Below are positions 48,803 to 57,584 of a DNA stretch of 64,000 bases, piece after piece. This DNA comes from Burkholderiaceae bacterium 26. Lineage in GTDB: Bacteria; Pseudomonadota; Gammaproteobacteria; Burkholderiales; Burkholderiaceae. The stretch lies in the NCBI GenBank assembly GCA_000955795.1, contig JYOB01000008.1, positions 120,561-184,560 of the forward strand. Reading direction: 5' to 3'. The position numbers and the translations under genes were made by a program. The notes beneath the pieces are model-generated. The model was not told where the DNA came from and did not search any database. It saw only the letters and a list, made by a program, of their open reading frames with translations. Positions within the stretch are counted from its first letter, which is position 1. Each line of letters opens with the position of its first letter.

Positions 48803-50533
48803 TCAGTGGCCCGATGCGCCAGCCGCACCGAGGCCCGTTTCCGAGCGAACCTGCTGCGCGGCAAACGACGCCTTCTCGTTCTTGGCGCGAACGCTGCTAT
48901 CGAGCACCGAGAACAGCCACACGCCCACGAAGCCGATCGTCATCGAGAACAGCGCGGGCGACGTGTACGGGAACCACGCCGAGCCCTTCGGATAACCGAG
49001 CGTGGCTTCCCACACCGACGGCGAAACGATCGTCAGACCCACCGACGAGATCAACCCCAGGAACCCGCCAATGACCGCACCGCGGGTGGTGCAGCCCTTC
49101 CACAGCATCGAGAGGAACAACACCGGGAAGTTGGCAGACGCCGCCACCGCAAACGCCAGTGACACCATGAACGCGATGTTCTGTTTCTCGAAAGCGATGC
49201 CGAGCAACACGGCAATCACGCCGAGCACCAGCGTGGTGATGCGCGACACCTTGAGTTCATCTGCGCTGTTGGCCTTGCCGTTCTTGAAGACCGTGGCGTA
49301 GAGGTCATGCGACACCGCCGAGGCACCAGACAGCGTGAGCCCCGCCACCACCGCCAGAATCGTGGCAAAGGCCACGGCCGAGATGAAGCCGTAGAACACA
49401 TCGCCGCCGACCGTCTTGGCCACCAGCACGGCTGCCATGTTGGCCGTGCCCGCGCCGCCCTTGATGATGCCCTTGGCCACGTCGGACAGCTCAGGGTTCG
49501 TCAACACCAGCGTGATCGCACCAAAGCCGATGATGAAGATCAGGATGTAGAAGTAGCCGATCCAGGTGGTTGCCCAGAAGACCGATTTGCGTGCCTCCTT
49601 GGCATCGGGCACCGTGAAGAAACGCATCAGAATGTGCGGCAGACCAGCGGTGCCAAACATCAGCGCCATACCGAACGAGATGGCCGAGATCGGATCCTTG
49701 ATGAAGCCGCCCGGCGCCATCACAGACAGACCGATCTTGGCAGCCTCATCGGGCGATTTGCCAGCATTGGCTGCAATGGCGGTCTTGACCTGCACGGCCT
49801 TGGCGAACAGCGCTTCAAAGCTGAAGCCGTACTGCGCCATCACCATGATCGCCATGAAGGTCACGCCGGCCAGCAGCATGCACGCCTTGATGATCTGCAC
49901 CCAGGTGGTTGCGGTCATACCGCCGAAGAGCACATAGACCATCATCAGCGCGCCGACGATGACCACCGCGATCCAGTAATCAAGCCCGAACAGCAGCTTG
50001 ATGAGCTGGCCTGCACCGACCATCTGAGCGATCAGGTAGAACGCCACCACCACCAGCGTGCCAACTGCGGCAAAGCTGCGGATGGGGCCTTGCTCAAACC
50101 GGTAGCCCGCCACGTCTGCAAAGGTGAATTTGCCGAGGTTGCGCAGCCGCTCGGCCATCAGGAACGTGATGATCGGCCAGCCGACCAGAAAACCGATCGA
50201 ATAGATCAGGCCGTCGTAGCCGGAGGTCATCACGGCGGCGGAAATGCCCAGGAAGGACGCTGCCGACATGTAGTCGCCCGAGATGGCCAGGCCATTCTGG
50301 AAACCGGTGATGCCGCCGCCCGCCGTATAGAAGTCTGCCGCGGAGCGCGTACGCTTGGCAGCCCACTTCGTAATCCACAGCGTGCCGGCCACGAACACGG
50401 CGAACAGCACGATGGCCGTGGTGTTGGTTTCCTGCTTGGCGGTCTGTCCGACGTCGCCGCCGGCAGCCAGAGCTGCTCCGCAGGCGCCAGCGGCCAGTAG
50501 CGCCACCAGCAGGATCGAAAGCATCTTTTTCAT
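48803..50533 (-). CDS. actP: ActP, cation/acetate symporter
   Basis: A 576-residue sodium:solute symporter family protein. A cleavable signal-like N-terminus ([24 protein letters not shown]) precedes about 13 helices, as in E. coli ActP. Family blocks: [68 protein letters not shown] and [12 protein letters not shown]. It imports acetate or other short monocarboxylates with a cation. Its start overlaps the yjcH stop (ATGA). Confidence 0.93.
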   Translation of the reverse strand: MKKMLSILLVALLAAGACGAALAAGGDVGQTAKQETNTTAIVLFAVFVAGTLWITKWAAKRTRSAADFYTAGGGITGFQNGLAISGDYMSAASFLGISAAVMTSGYDGLIYSIGFLVGWPIITFLMAERLRNLGKFTFADVAGYRFEQGPIRSFAAVGTLVVVAFYLIAQMVGAGQLIKLLFGLDYWIAVVIVGALMMVYVLFGGMTATTWVQIIKACMLLAGVTFMAIMVMAQYGFSFEALFAKAVQVKTAIAANAGKSPDEAAKIGLSVMAPGGFIKDPISAISFGMALMFGTAGLPHILMRFFTVPDAKEARKSVFWATTWIGYFYILIFIIGFGAITLVLTNPELSDVAKGIIKGGAGTANMAAVLVAKTVGGDVFYGFISAVAFATILAVVAGLTLSGASAVSHDLYATVFKNGKANSADELKVSRITTLVLGVIAVLLGIAFEKQNIAFMVSLAFAVAASANFPVLFLSMLWKGCTTRGAVIGGFLGLISSVGLTIVSPSVWEATLGYPKGSAWFPYTSPALFSMTIGFVGVWLFSVLDSSVRAKNEKASFAAQQVRSETGLGAAGASGH

Positions 50534-50838
50534 TTGGCGACGTCCTTCAGGATGTCCTGCGTCAGTTGGTCGTATTCGCTGTTGGCCCGGCGCACGTAGA
50601 TGCCGGTAATGACGACCGTGAAGATGATGACCGCCATACCGACGGGCACGCCTACGCTCGTCACACCTGTACCCACCGGCTTGGCGAGAAACGCCTTATC
50701 GAACGCGATCAGCGCTATGTAACCGTAGTACACAGCAAGCATCAGCACTGTCAGAACGATTCCGAGCTTGTTGCGTCGCTGCTTGAGCTGCGCATATTTC
50801 GGATGCGCCTCGATTTTTCCTACCAATCCATCCTGCAT
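50530..50838 (-). CDS. yjcH: YjcH-type DUF485 membrane protein
   Basis: A 102-residue protein with two helices ([22 protein letters not shown] and [22 protein letters not shown]) and the DUF485 pattern around [14 protein letters not shown]. It is the usual small partner encoded before actP. AGGAGA precedes the ATG, and translation is coupled to actP by an ATGA overlap. Confidence 0.92.
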   Translation of the reverse strand: MQDGLVGKIEAHPKYAQLKQRRNKLGIVLTVLMLAVYYGYIALIAFDKAFLAKPVGTGVTSVGVPVGMAVIIFTVVITGIYVRRANSEYDQLTQDILKDVAK

Positions 50839-51341
50839 CGCCTGTCTCCTGGTTTGCTTTTGGAATGTGTGCGGCGATTCTGGATAGCGAAACTGACTGA
50901 ACTCTTACTCACGCCGTCCGTGGCGGTTTACTGCGATAGTGGTTTTCCCTAGCGCTGCAAAACAACGCAAGAAACAATGCGCAACCTCCAGCGGCAAAGG
51001 GGTCGCGGGCCAGCTCCCGTCGCCCCAAACAACGGTGGCAAAACGCGTGCATCTTGTGCGTATGCACATTCGCAGGAGGTGCACATACCGGTTGGCACTG
51101 CCGGCACAAGGCGGCTCTTGGATGATGCAGCGCACGCAGCGCACCGAAGGACTGAGACGAGCTCAAGTGCTTGATTTTCTTGAAATCTAGGCCGCCGATC
51201 GCGTGCATTGAAAAGCACATGCTTGTCAGAACGCCGTAAGTTTCGGCTCCCACAATCGTTGACACTTCCGCGGGCGAAGAGCGTTTGCGTTGTCATGTCC
51301 ATGCCCAGCGGGACGACCTACGAAAAAAAACAGGAGACAAC
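50839..51341. other. Divergent regulatory region between yjcH and the MHS symporter
   Basis: 503 bp without a credible gene. It must hold the promoters of both actP-yjcH and the symporter at 51342, but I could not find well-spaced -35/-10 pairs. A palindrome TGTGC-GTAT-GCACA lies at 51055-51068, and CTTGTGC/GCACAAG arms bracket 51053-51110. TTGACA occurs at 51260 without a good -10. Confidence 0.45.
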
Positions 51342-53045
51342 ATGGCAACCGTGCAAAGTGCACCGAACGCGCCCGCTGGGCGTGTGCAGCCCGCGCCCAT
51401 GACAAAGGAGGAGAAGAAGGTCATCTTCGCTTCGTCGCTGGGGACGGTGTTCGAGTGGTACGACTTTTATCTCTACGGCTCGTTGGCGGCCATCATCGCC
51501 AAGCAGTTCTTCTCGGGCCTGGACCCCACGGCGGGCTTCATCTTTGCGCTGCTGGCGTTTGCCGCCGGCTTCCTGGTGCGCCCGTTCGGCGCGCTGGTGT
51601 TCGGCCGCTTGGGCGACATGATCGGGCGCAAGTACACGTTCCTTGTGACCATCGTCATCATGGGTACGTCGACATTCGTCGTCGGTCTGCTTCCGTCGTA
51701 CGGCACGATTGGCGTCGCCGCGCCGGTCATTCTGATCGCGCTGCGCATGCTGCAAGGTCTGGCGCTGGGTGGTGAGTACGGTGGCGCCGCCACGTATGTC
51801 GCCGAGCATGCCCCGCACGGCCGCCGCGGTGCCTACACGTCGTGGATCCAGACGACGGCCACGCTGGGCCTGTTCCTCTCGCTGATCGTCATCCTGGCCG
51901 TGCGCGAACTGACCGGCAAGGCGTTCGACGACTGGGGCTGGCGTATTCCGTTCCTGGTTTCGATCCTGCTGCTGGCAACGTCGGTGTACATCCGTCTGTC
52001 GATGAGCGAGTCGCCCGCGTTCCAGAAGATGAAGGCCGAGGGCAAGACCTCCAAGGCCCCGCTGACGGAAGCTTTCGGCCAATGGCGCAATCTGAAGATC
52101 GTGATTCTGGCGCTGCTCGGCCTGACCGCCGGCCAGGCTGTGGTGTGGTACACGGGCCAGTTCTACGCGCTGTTCTTCCTCACGCAGGTGCTGAAGGTCG
52201 ACGCCTTCACGGCCAACGTGCTGATTGCCGTGGCGCTTGCCATCGGCACGCCGTTCTTCGTGTTCTTTGGCTCGCTGTCTGACCGCATCGGTCGCAAGAA
52301 GATCATCATGGCCGGCTGCCTGCTGGCGGTGCTGACGTACTTCCCGCTGTTCAAGGCGCTCACGCACTACGCCAACCCGGCGCTGGAGCGCGCCCAGCAG
52401 ACCGCGCAGATCACGATCACGGCCGACCCGAAGGAGTGCTCGTTCCAGGGCAGCCCGATCGCCCGCGAGGTGGACTTCCGCTCTTCTTGCGACATCGCCA
52501 AGCGCACGCTGGCGCAATCGTCGGCCAGCTACGAGACGGTTGACGGCCCGGCCGGCACAGTCGCCTCGGTGTCGATTGCGGGTAAGCAGATCACCTCGCT
52601 CAACGCCACCCGCACGGCAGACGGCCAGAACTTCGACGCCGACAGCAAGGTCAAGATCGCCGACTTCAAGAAGCAGGTGAGCGAGTCGCTCAAGGCGGCC
52701 AACTATCCGGCCAAGGCTGATCCTGCCCAGATGAACACCATCATGGTGCTCGTCATCCTCGTGATCCTGGTGATCTACGTGACCATGGTCTACGGCCCGA
52801 TCGCAGCGATGCTGGTCGAAATGTTCCCGACACGCATCCGGTACTCGTCGATGTCGCTGCCGTATCACATCGGCAACGGCTGGTTCGGGGGCCTGCTGCC
52901 GACCATCTCGTTCGCCCTGGTGGCCCAGAACGGCAATATCTATCACGGTTTGTGGTACCCGATCTGGATCGCGGCCATCACCTTCGTGATCGGTGTGCTG
53001 TTCGTGCGCGAAACCAAGGATGTGGATATCTATCGCAATGATTGA
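51342..53045 (+). CDS. MHS-family metabolite:H+ symporter with large extra loop
   Basis: A 567-residue MFS protein of the ProP/ShiA/KgtP-like group: FASSLGTVFEWYDFYLYGSL, FGRLGDMIGRKYTFL, RMLQGLALGGEYGGAATYVAEHAP and GSLSDRIGRKKI. Residues ~342-464 form a ~120-residue hydrophilic insertion between late helices, on the periplasmic side by prediction, with two cysteines (C366, C383) that could pair. Helices resume at TIMVLVILVILVIYVTMVYG. CAGGAGA precedes ATG 51342. The likely substrate is an organic acid or osmolyte. It is divergent from actP. Confidence 0.9.
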   Translation: MATVQSAPNAPAGRVQPAPMTKEEKKVIFASSLGTVFEWYDFYLYGSLAAIIAKQFFSGLDPTAGFIFALLAFAAGFLVRPFGALVFGRLGDMIGRKYTFLVTIVIMGTSTFVVGLLPSYGTIGVAAPVILIALRMLQGLALGGEYGGAATYVAEHAPHGRRGAYTSWIQTTATLGLFLSLIVILAVRELTGKAFDDWGWRIPFLVSILLLATSVYIRLSMSESPAFQKMKAEGKTSKAPLTEAFGQWRNLKIVILALLGLTAGQAVVWYTGQFYALFFLTQVLKVDAFTANVLIAVALAIGTPFFVFFGSLSDRIGRKKIIMAGCLLAVLTYFPLFKALTHYANPALERAQQTAQITITADPKECSFQGSPIAREVDFRSSCDIAKRTLAQSSASYETVDGPAGTVASVSIAGKQITSLNATRTADGQNFDADSKVKIADFKKQVSESLKAANYPAKADPAQMNTIMVLVILVILVIYVTMVYGPIAAMLVEMFPTRIRYSSMSLPYHIGNGWFGGLLPTISFALVAQNGNIYHGLWYPIWIAAITFVIGVLFVRETKDVDIYRND

Positions 53046-53054
53046 GATAGGGGG

Positions 53055-53082
53055 TTGACATATTCGCCGAAGCCGGTAGAAT
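53055..53082 (+). promoter_or_regulatory. Sigma-70 promoter of tRNA-Met
   Basis: TTGACA, 16-base spacer, TAGAAT, ending 11 bases before the tRNA: near-consensus, as expected for a stable RNA. Confidence 0.9.
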
Positions 53083-53093
53083 CCCGCTTCTTC

Positions 53094-53170
<77 letters not shown>

Positions 53171-53176
53171 AATACC

Positions 53177-53203
53177 AAAAAGCCCTGCTTCGGCAGGGCT
53201 TTT
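53177..53203 (+). terminator. Terminator after tRNA-Met
   Basis: AAAAAGCCCTGC, TTCG loop, GCAGGGCTTTTT, immediately after the tRNA. The hairpin is symmetrical and may also serve the convergent hydrolase gene. Confidence 0.92.
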
Positions 53204-53252
53204 TGCTTTTCTGCTGCTTCCGCGCATCCCTAGCCCCGCACAGGGGCCCAGG

Positions 53253-54212
53253 TTAGGCAAGCGCCTCGACTTGCGCAGGCGCCGCAGCGGCAACAACTGC
53301 CAACACCCAATCCGTCGTCAACGCCGGCTGCGTCACGGGCAGCATATGGCCACCCTCGATGATGCGCAGGTTCACGCGGTCGAGCTTCTGTTTGAGTGCT
53401 TCGCCCTGGCGTTTGACGTTGAGAATGCGGTCACCGCGGCCGTACAGCATGTCGACAGGCACCGTCATCGAGGCATAGCGGCGTTCCATGTCGGGCAGAT
53501 CTTGCGGCGCGGAGACGAGATCCGCCGATGCCGCATAAAACACATGCGGACGCAGCCCCAGCAAGCCGCCACCCTTGAACGGGAAATCCTTCGGCATGGT
53601 CTCAGGCGCGAACACCGCCGCGATGGCCTTGCGAGAATTGATGATCGACAGGGGAATCGCGAGCGTCCACGACACCAGCCTGCGCGCCAGCGGCGACGGT
53701 AACACCAAGCCCCTGAAGGCACCGGGCGGCGCGCTCTCTGCATGCGTGAGCGGCGCGATCAATGCGAGCCGGCGAACGACCTGCGGATGGTTCAGCCCCA
53801 CCGCCAGTGAAATCGCCCCACCAAGCGAATGCCCCACCAGCACGGGCTTCTCGAGCCCAAGCTTCTCGATGCACTGCGCGACCATGCGCGCCTGCGCGTA
53901 GATGTTGGCGGGTGAATCCACCCCGCGCACGGACCGCCCTGCTCCCGGCCGGTCGATGACGACCACGCGGTGCGAGCGCGCAAGCCGATCCATATCCAGA
54001 TATGCGAAGTTGCGCAGGTTGCCGCACAGGCCATGCACGAACACGATGGCGGGGCCTTGGCCGCGATCGGTGTAATGCACGCGGTCTGCGCCGACATCAA
54101 TGAACTTGCCTTCAGGCGGAAACCCTTTTGTGACGCGGCGTGCGATAAAGAAAGTGAACGCAACAGGCGCCAGGAGTGCGAATGCGATGACGCCAAGAAT
54201 GGTGCTGGTCAT
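53253..54212 (-). CDS. Alpha/beta hydrolase, membrane-anchored
   Basis: 319 residues. An N-terminal hydrophobic helix (ILGVIAFALLAPVAFTFFIA) anchors or exports the domain. Hydrolase features: VFVHGLCGNLRNF (oxyanion), VIDRPGAGRS, nucleophile elbow VGHSLGGA, acid in YGRGDRIL and His in EGGHMLP. It lies 23 bp after the Baeyer-Villiger monooxygenase gene on the same strand; such pairs commonly convert ketone to ester to acid plus alcohol, which is a reasonable inference here. Confidence 0.85.
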   Translation of the reverse strand: MTSTILGVIAFALLAPVAFTFFIARRVTKGFPPEGKFIDVGADRVHYTDRGQGPAIVFVHGLCGNLRNFAYLDMDRLARSHRVVVIDRPGAGRSVRGVDSPANIYAQARMVAQCIEKLGLEKPVLVGHSLGGAISLAVGLNHPQVVRRLALIAPLTHAESAPPGAFRGLVLPSPLARRLVSWTLAIPLSIINSRKAIAAVFAPETMPKDFPFKGGGLLGLRPHVFYAASADLVSAPQDLPDMERRYASMTVPVDMLYGRGDRILNVKRQGEALKQKLDRVNLRIIEGGHMLPVTQPALTTDWVLAVVAAAAPAQVEALA

Positions 54213-54235
54213 TGTGTCCCCGATGCGGCAGGCGG

Positions 54236-55786
54236 TTAAGCGGGCTGTGCCGCGCCGATCGGCTGCGCGCGGCGTTCAAACTGCATGGCACTGTCGGCCA
54301 ACGTGCCGAATTTGAGCATCATCAGATCGCGTGCGTAGTTCTGATACGACTTCCACGGCTGCTTGTCGCCCTGCTTGGGCAGGATGGCAGCAGCACGCTG
54401 GATGTAGCCAGACGTCAGATCGACGGCGGGCTCGCGGCCCATGGCTTCGTCATCGAGACGCGGCACGCAGGTATCAAAACCGTTGGACTGCATGTGGTTG
54501 AGCAGCCTGCAAACGTACTGCGCGATCAACTCGGCCTTGAGCGTCCACGACGCATTCGTATAGCCGAACGACGACGCGAGGTTCGGCACGCCGCTGTACA
54601 TCATGCCTTTGTACGAGACCGTCTCTGCCAGATTCACAGCGCGCCCATCGACGCTGATGGCCGCCCCGCCCAGCACCTTCAACTTGAGCCCTGTGGCTGT
54701 GACGATCACGTCGGCATCTAGATGCTCGCCGCTCTTGAGCTGCAGGCCGGTGGGCGTGAAGCGTGAGATCTCGTCGGTCGCAATCGACGCCTTGCCCGCG
54801 CGGATCGTCTTGAACAGATCGCCGTCAGGCACGAGGCACAAGCGCTGGTCCCATGGGTTGTAGCGCGGAGTGAGGTGTTTGCGCACGTCGAAGCCGGGGC
54901 CGATCTGCTTGCCGGCCATCCGGATGATGAAGTCTTTGAATGCCTTGGGCTTGCGGCGCGCAAGGCTGTAGAAGTACATCGTCAGCAGCACGTTCTTGGT
55001 GCGCACCAGCCGGTGAGCAAGGCCCGACGGCAACCAGCGACGCAACGTGTTGGCCACGGCATCCTGCTCCGGCCGCGAGACGATATATGTAGGCGAGCGC
55101 TGCAGCATCGTCACGTGCTGCGCGGTGCCTGCCATCGCTGGCACAAGCGTGACGGCCGTAGCTCCACTGCCGATCACCACCACGCGCTTGCCAGCGTATG
55201 AGAGATCGTTCGGCCAATGCTGCGGATGGACGATGCGCCCCCGGAACTGATCCATGTCGGGCCACGTCGGCGCGTGGCCTTCTTCGTAGTCGTAGTAGCC
55301 GCTGCACATGTAGAGGAACTTGCAAGTGAACTGCACCGGTTCCTCGCGAGCGCCATCGCTGCGCAGTGCTTGGACGGTCCAGCGTGCAGCGGCGGAATCC
55401 CAGCTTGCACCCGTCACCTTGTGACGAAAGCGGATCGACTTGTCGATGCCGAAGACACGTGCGGTCTCGCGGATGTAATCGAGAATCGTCTGGCCGTCGG
55501 AAATGGCTTTGCTGCTATGCCACGGCCGGAAGCTGTAGCCGAGCGTGAACATGTCGGAGTCGGAACGGATGCCTGGATAGCGGAACAGGTCCCACGTGCC
55601 GCCGATGGTTTCGCGCCCTTCCAGGATGGCGAAACGCGCCGACGGGCAACGCTCGCGCAGGTGATACGCCGCGCCAATGCCCGAGAGCCCCGCGCCGACG
55701 ATGAGCACGTCGAGGTCTGTATCCGGTGCGGTTGCCCGATTGCGGGGCGCGCCCGGGCTGGCGCTTCGCTCCATCGTCGTATCCAT
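54236..55786 (-). CDS. Flavin monooxygenase, Baeyer-Villiger type
   Basis: A 516-residue class B flavoprotein. The FAD-binding GAGLSG is at 31-36, the Baeyer-Villiger fingerprint FRGRIVHPQHWP at 181-192, and the NADPH-binding GSGATA at about 206-211. The early GGTWDLFRYPGIRSDSDMFTLG is typical of EthA/steroid-type enzymes. It likely inserts oxygen next to a ketone. CAGGAGA precedes the ATG at 55786. It is divergent from a TetR-family gene across a short operator-bearing gap and is followed by a hydrolase. Confidence 0.9.
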   Translation of the reverse strand: MDTTMERSASPGAPRNRATAPDTDLDVLIVGAGLSGIGAAYHLRERCPSARFAILEGRETIGGTWDLFRYPGIRSDSDMFTLGYSFRPWHSSKAISDGQTILDYIRETARVFGIDKSIRFRHKVTGASWDSAAARWTVQALRSDGAREEPVQFTCKFLYMCSGYYDYEEGHAPTWPDMDQFRGRIVHPQHWPNDLSYAGKRVVVIGSGATAVTLVPAMAGTAQHVTMLQRSPTYIVSRPEQDAVANTLRRWLPSGLAHRLVRTKNVLLTMYFYSLARRKPKAFKDFIIRMAGKQIGPGFDVRKHLTPRYNPWDQRLCLVPDGDLFKTIRAGKASIATDEISRFTPTGLQLKSGEHLDADVIVTATGLKLKVLGGAAISVDGRAVNLAETVSYKGMMYSGVPNLASSFGYTNASWTLKAELIAQYVCRLLNHMQSNGFDTCVPRLDDEAMGREPAVDLTSGYIQRAAAILPKQGDKQPWKSYQNYARDLMMLKFGTLADSAMQFERRAQPIGAAQPA

Positions 55787-55839
55787 GCGGTCTCCTGTTT
55801 GCAGCCTTGGGGGCAGGCGTGGCAAATTTCGCACTAAAT

Positions 55840-55884
55840 GTGGTGTGATTTGTCACCACTTTAATTTTTGGACGTCCTGACGTC
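55840..55884. promoter_or_regulatory. Operator-like palindromes between the monooxygenase and TetR genes
   Basis: Two elements. GTGGTG-N8-CACCAC lies at 55840-55859. GACGTC-CT-GACGTC, a repeated self-palindrome, lies at 55871-55884, 10 bp before the TetR start. Both are in the 108 bp divergent gap and are candidates for TetR autoregulation and control of the monooxygenase. Confidence 0.6.
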
Positions 55885-55894
55885 AAATAGCGAA

Positions 55895-56563
55895 ATGGAG
55901 AAAACATTTGAAACAGCCGACGCGCCCGCCAAGAAAGGCCGCCCGTATGGCGGGGTGGCGCCGGAAGCACGTGCCGCAGAACGCCGGGATGCGTTGATCC
56001 GTGCCGGCACGCGCGTCTTCGGCACGGTGGGCTTTCGCAAGGCCACCGTGCGCGCAATCTGTCAGGAAGCGAAGCTCAACGACCGGTACTTTTACGCCGC
56101 ATTTGACAGTACCGAAGCCCTGCTGCGCGCGACCTACCAGCAACATGCTGAAGACTTGCGCGCGCAGGTGTCAGAAGCCACCGCCGCTGCGGAAGGCACG
56201 CTGGAAGCTCGTATCGACGCCGGCCTGCACGCGTTTTTCGCGTTCCTGCGTGAACCGTGCGCAGCGCGCGTGCTGCTGCTGGAAGTGATGGGCGTGAGCC
56301 CGGAGACGGATGCAACCTACCAGCGCAACCTGCTGGAGTTCGGTAAGCAGATCATGGCGAATGCCAAACTGCCCGGCGCCCACAATGACGAGGATGCCGA
56401 GCTGCGCGCCGATCAGCGCATCATCGGCCTCGCGCTCGTGGGTGCATTGACCAACGTCGGTGCAGCGTGGCTTCTGACCGGCTATCGAGATCCCAAAGAG
56501 AAGATGGTGCGCAACTGCCGCCAGGTCGTGCTCGGCACGTTGCGCGCCATGCTGAGCGTTTAG
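55895..56563 (+). CDS. TetR-family transcriptional regulator
   Basis: 222 residues from ATG 55895. The helix-turn-helix is in the first third (RDALIRAGTRVFGTVGFRKATVRAICQEAKLNDRYFYAAF), followed by a helical ligand-binding domain. A low-complexity basic leader (APAKKGRPYGGVAPEARAA) precedes it. A TTG start at 55868 would cross the putative operator. It is divergent from the monooxygenase, which it probably represses. It overlaps the convergent zinc deacylase gene by 4 bp. Confidence 0.9.
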   Translation: MEKTFETADAPAKKGRPYGGVAPEARAAERRDALIRAGTRVFGTVGFRKATVRAICQEAKLNDRYFYAAFDSTEALLRATYQQHAEDLRAQVSEATAAAEGTLEARIDAGLHAFFAFLREPCAARVLLLEVMGVSPETDATYQRNLLEFGKQIMANAKLPGAHNDEDAELRADQRIIGLALVGALTNVGAAWLLTGYRDPKEKMVRNCRQVVLGTLRAMLSV

Positions 56564-57546
56564 AGAGCGCCTTCCGGCCTGCCCAGCCGAACCACGGTCA
56601 CGCCGGGCGCCAGATGCCGCAACGATGGCTGCAGCAGCACGCAGTTGTCGTACGGCGTGACGATCTGCAGGTCTCCATCGGTGGCGATGACGGTGCCTGC
56701 GCGCTCGATGGTTTCCATACCGCGATAGTCGTCCGCAAAACGGAACGCCGTAGATTTGGCGACCACCGGATCGGTCACACGAATGCATCGCACATCCAGT
56801 GCGGGCGCAATCCCCAGCCATTCGGATACCGCCGATGCATCGACGGTGCCGAGCGCCACCAGGAAACGCGCGCACGCATCCAGCGCTACATCGCGGCTCG
56901 CGCGCTCGAAATGCTGTCCGCATTCGATGAGCAGCGCGTTCTTCGGGCTGGCGGCATCGCCAAAGCCGCCGTAATCGCGCAGGCGGCGGCCAGCAGCGTG
57001 GCCGGCATCGATCATCAGATGCGAAGGCGCGCCGACCTGGCGGCCCAACGCGACGCCTTTCGCATGCGGACCAGTCAGCATCAGCGGTTCGGCCTTTTCG
57101 TGCATCGAGTGAATATCGAGCAGGTAGTCGACCGTGTCGATCACCGGGCGCAGCTCGCGCGCGCGCCGCAGTTCCAGCGTGTTGCCGGGGCCGTCGAGCT
57201 TGTCGGCAGACCACACGCGGTTCAGGTCTTCGTCGATAAATCGCGTGGCATCCGGATCGTTGATATCGAAGCGCTCGTACGCCTCCACATTGGCGAATGA
57301 CAGCGTGAGCCGGCCCCGTGCCGGGCGCTCGCCGGCGCCTAGCAGCGCATCCACCGCAATCGCGCCGCACAGCTCATTGCCATGCGTGAGCGCGTTGATC
57401 ATGACGTGCGGCCCAGGCATGCCGCTGTCGAACGTGTGCACGTAGTCAATGCCGTGCGTGCCCGTTTTCCAGCGGCGGATATCGGGTTTCTGCAGCTCAA
57501 TTGGGTACACCGGCAGCGTGGCGCGCAGCGCCTCCAGGGTCATCAT
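56560..57546 (-). CDS. M14-type aspartoacylase/succinylglutamate desuccinylase-like protein
   Basis: A 328-residue zinc amidohydrolase. Metal ligands are H55 and E58 (LTHGNELCG) and H146 (LDIHSMH). Substrate-contact DLNRVW (about 107-112) and the acid in ALLIECGQH are present. It probably removes an acyl group from an N-acyl amino acid. I start at 57546 because AAGGA sits about 6 bases before it; ATG 57543 is adjacent. It follows an MFS carrier gene by 38 bp, so uptake plus deacylation of the same compound is likely. Confidence 0.87.
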   Translation of the reverse strand: MMTLEALRATLPVYPIELQKPDIRRWKTGTHGIDYVHTFDSGMPGPHVMINALTHGNELCGAIAVDALLGAGERPARGRLTLSFANVEAYERFDINDPDATRFIDEDLNRVWSADKLDGPGNTLELRRARELRPVIDTVDYLLDIHSMHEKAEPLMLTGPHAKGVALGRQVGAPSHLMIDAGHAAGRRLRDYGGFGDAASPKNALLIECGQHFERASRDVALDACARFLVALGTVDASAVSEWLGIAPALDVRCIRVTDPVVAKSTAFRFADDYRGMETIERAGTVIATDGDLQIVTPYDNCVLLQPSLRHLAPGVTVVRLGRPEGAL

Positions 57547-57584
57547 GCGAAATCCTTCGGTGTTACGAGAAGTTCTGTTCAGCT

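Noticed and set aside
51104-51120. Sigma-54 promoter with TTGGCAC near the symporter gene
   Set aside because: The GG to GC distance is wrong (8 in place of 10 bases between the dinucleotides).
51318-52946. 542-residue minus-strand open frame
   Set aside because: Antisense to the MHS symporter, rich in His, Arg and Gln as expected for a shadow frame.
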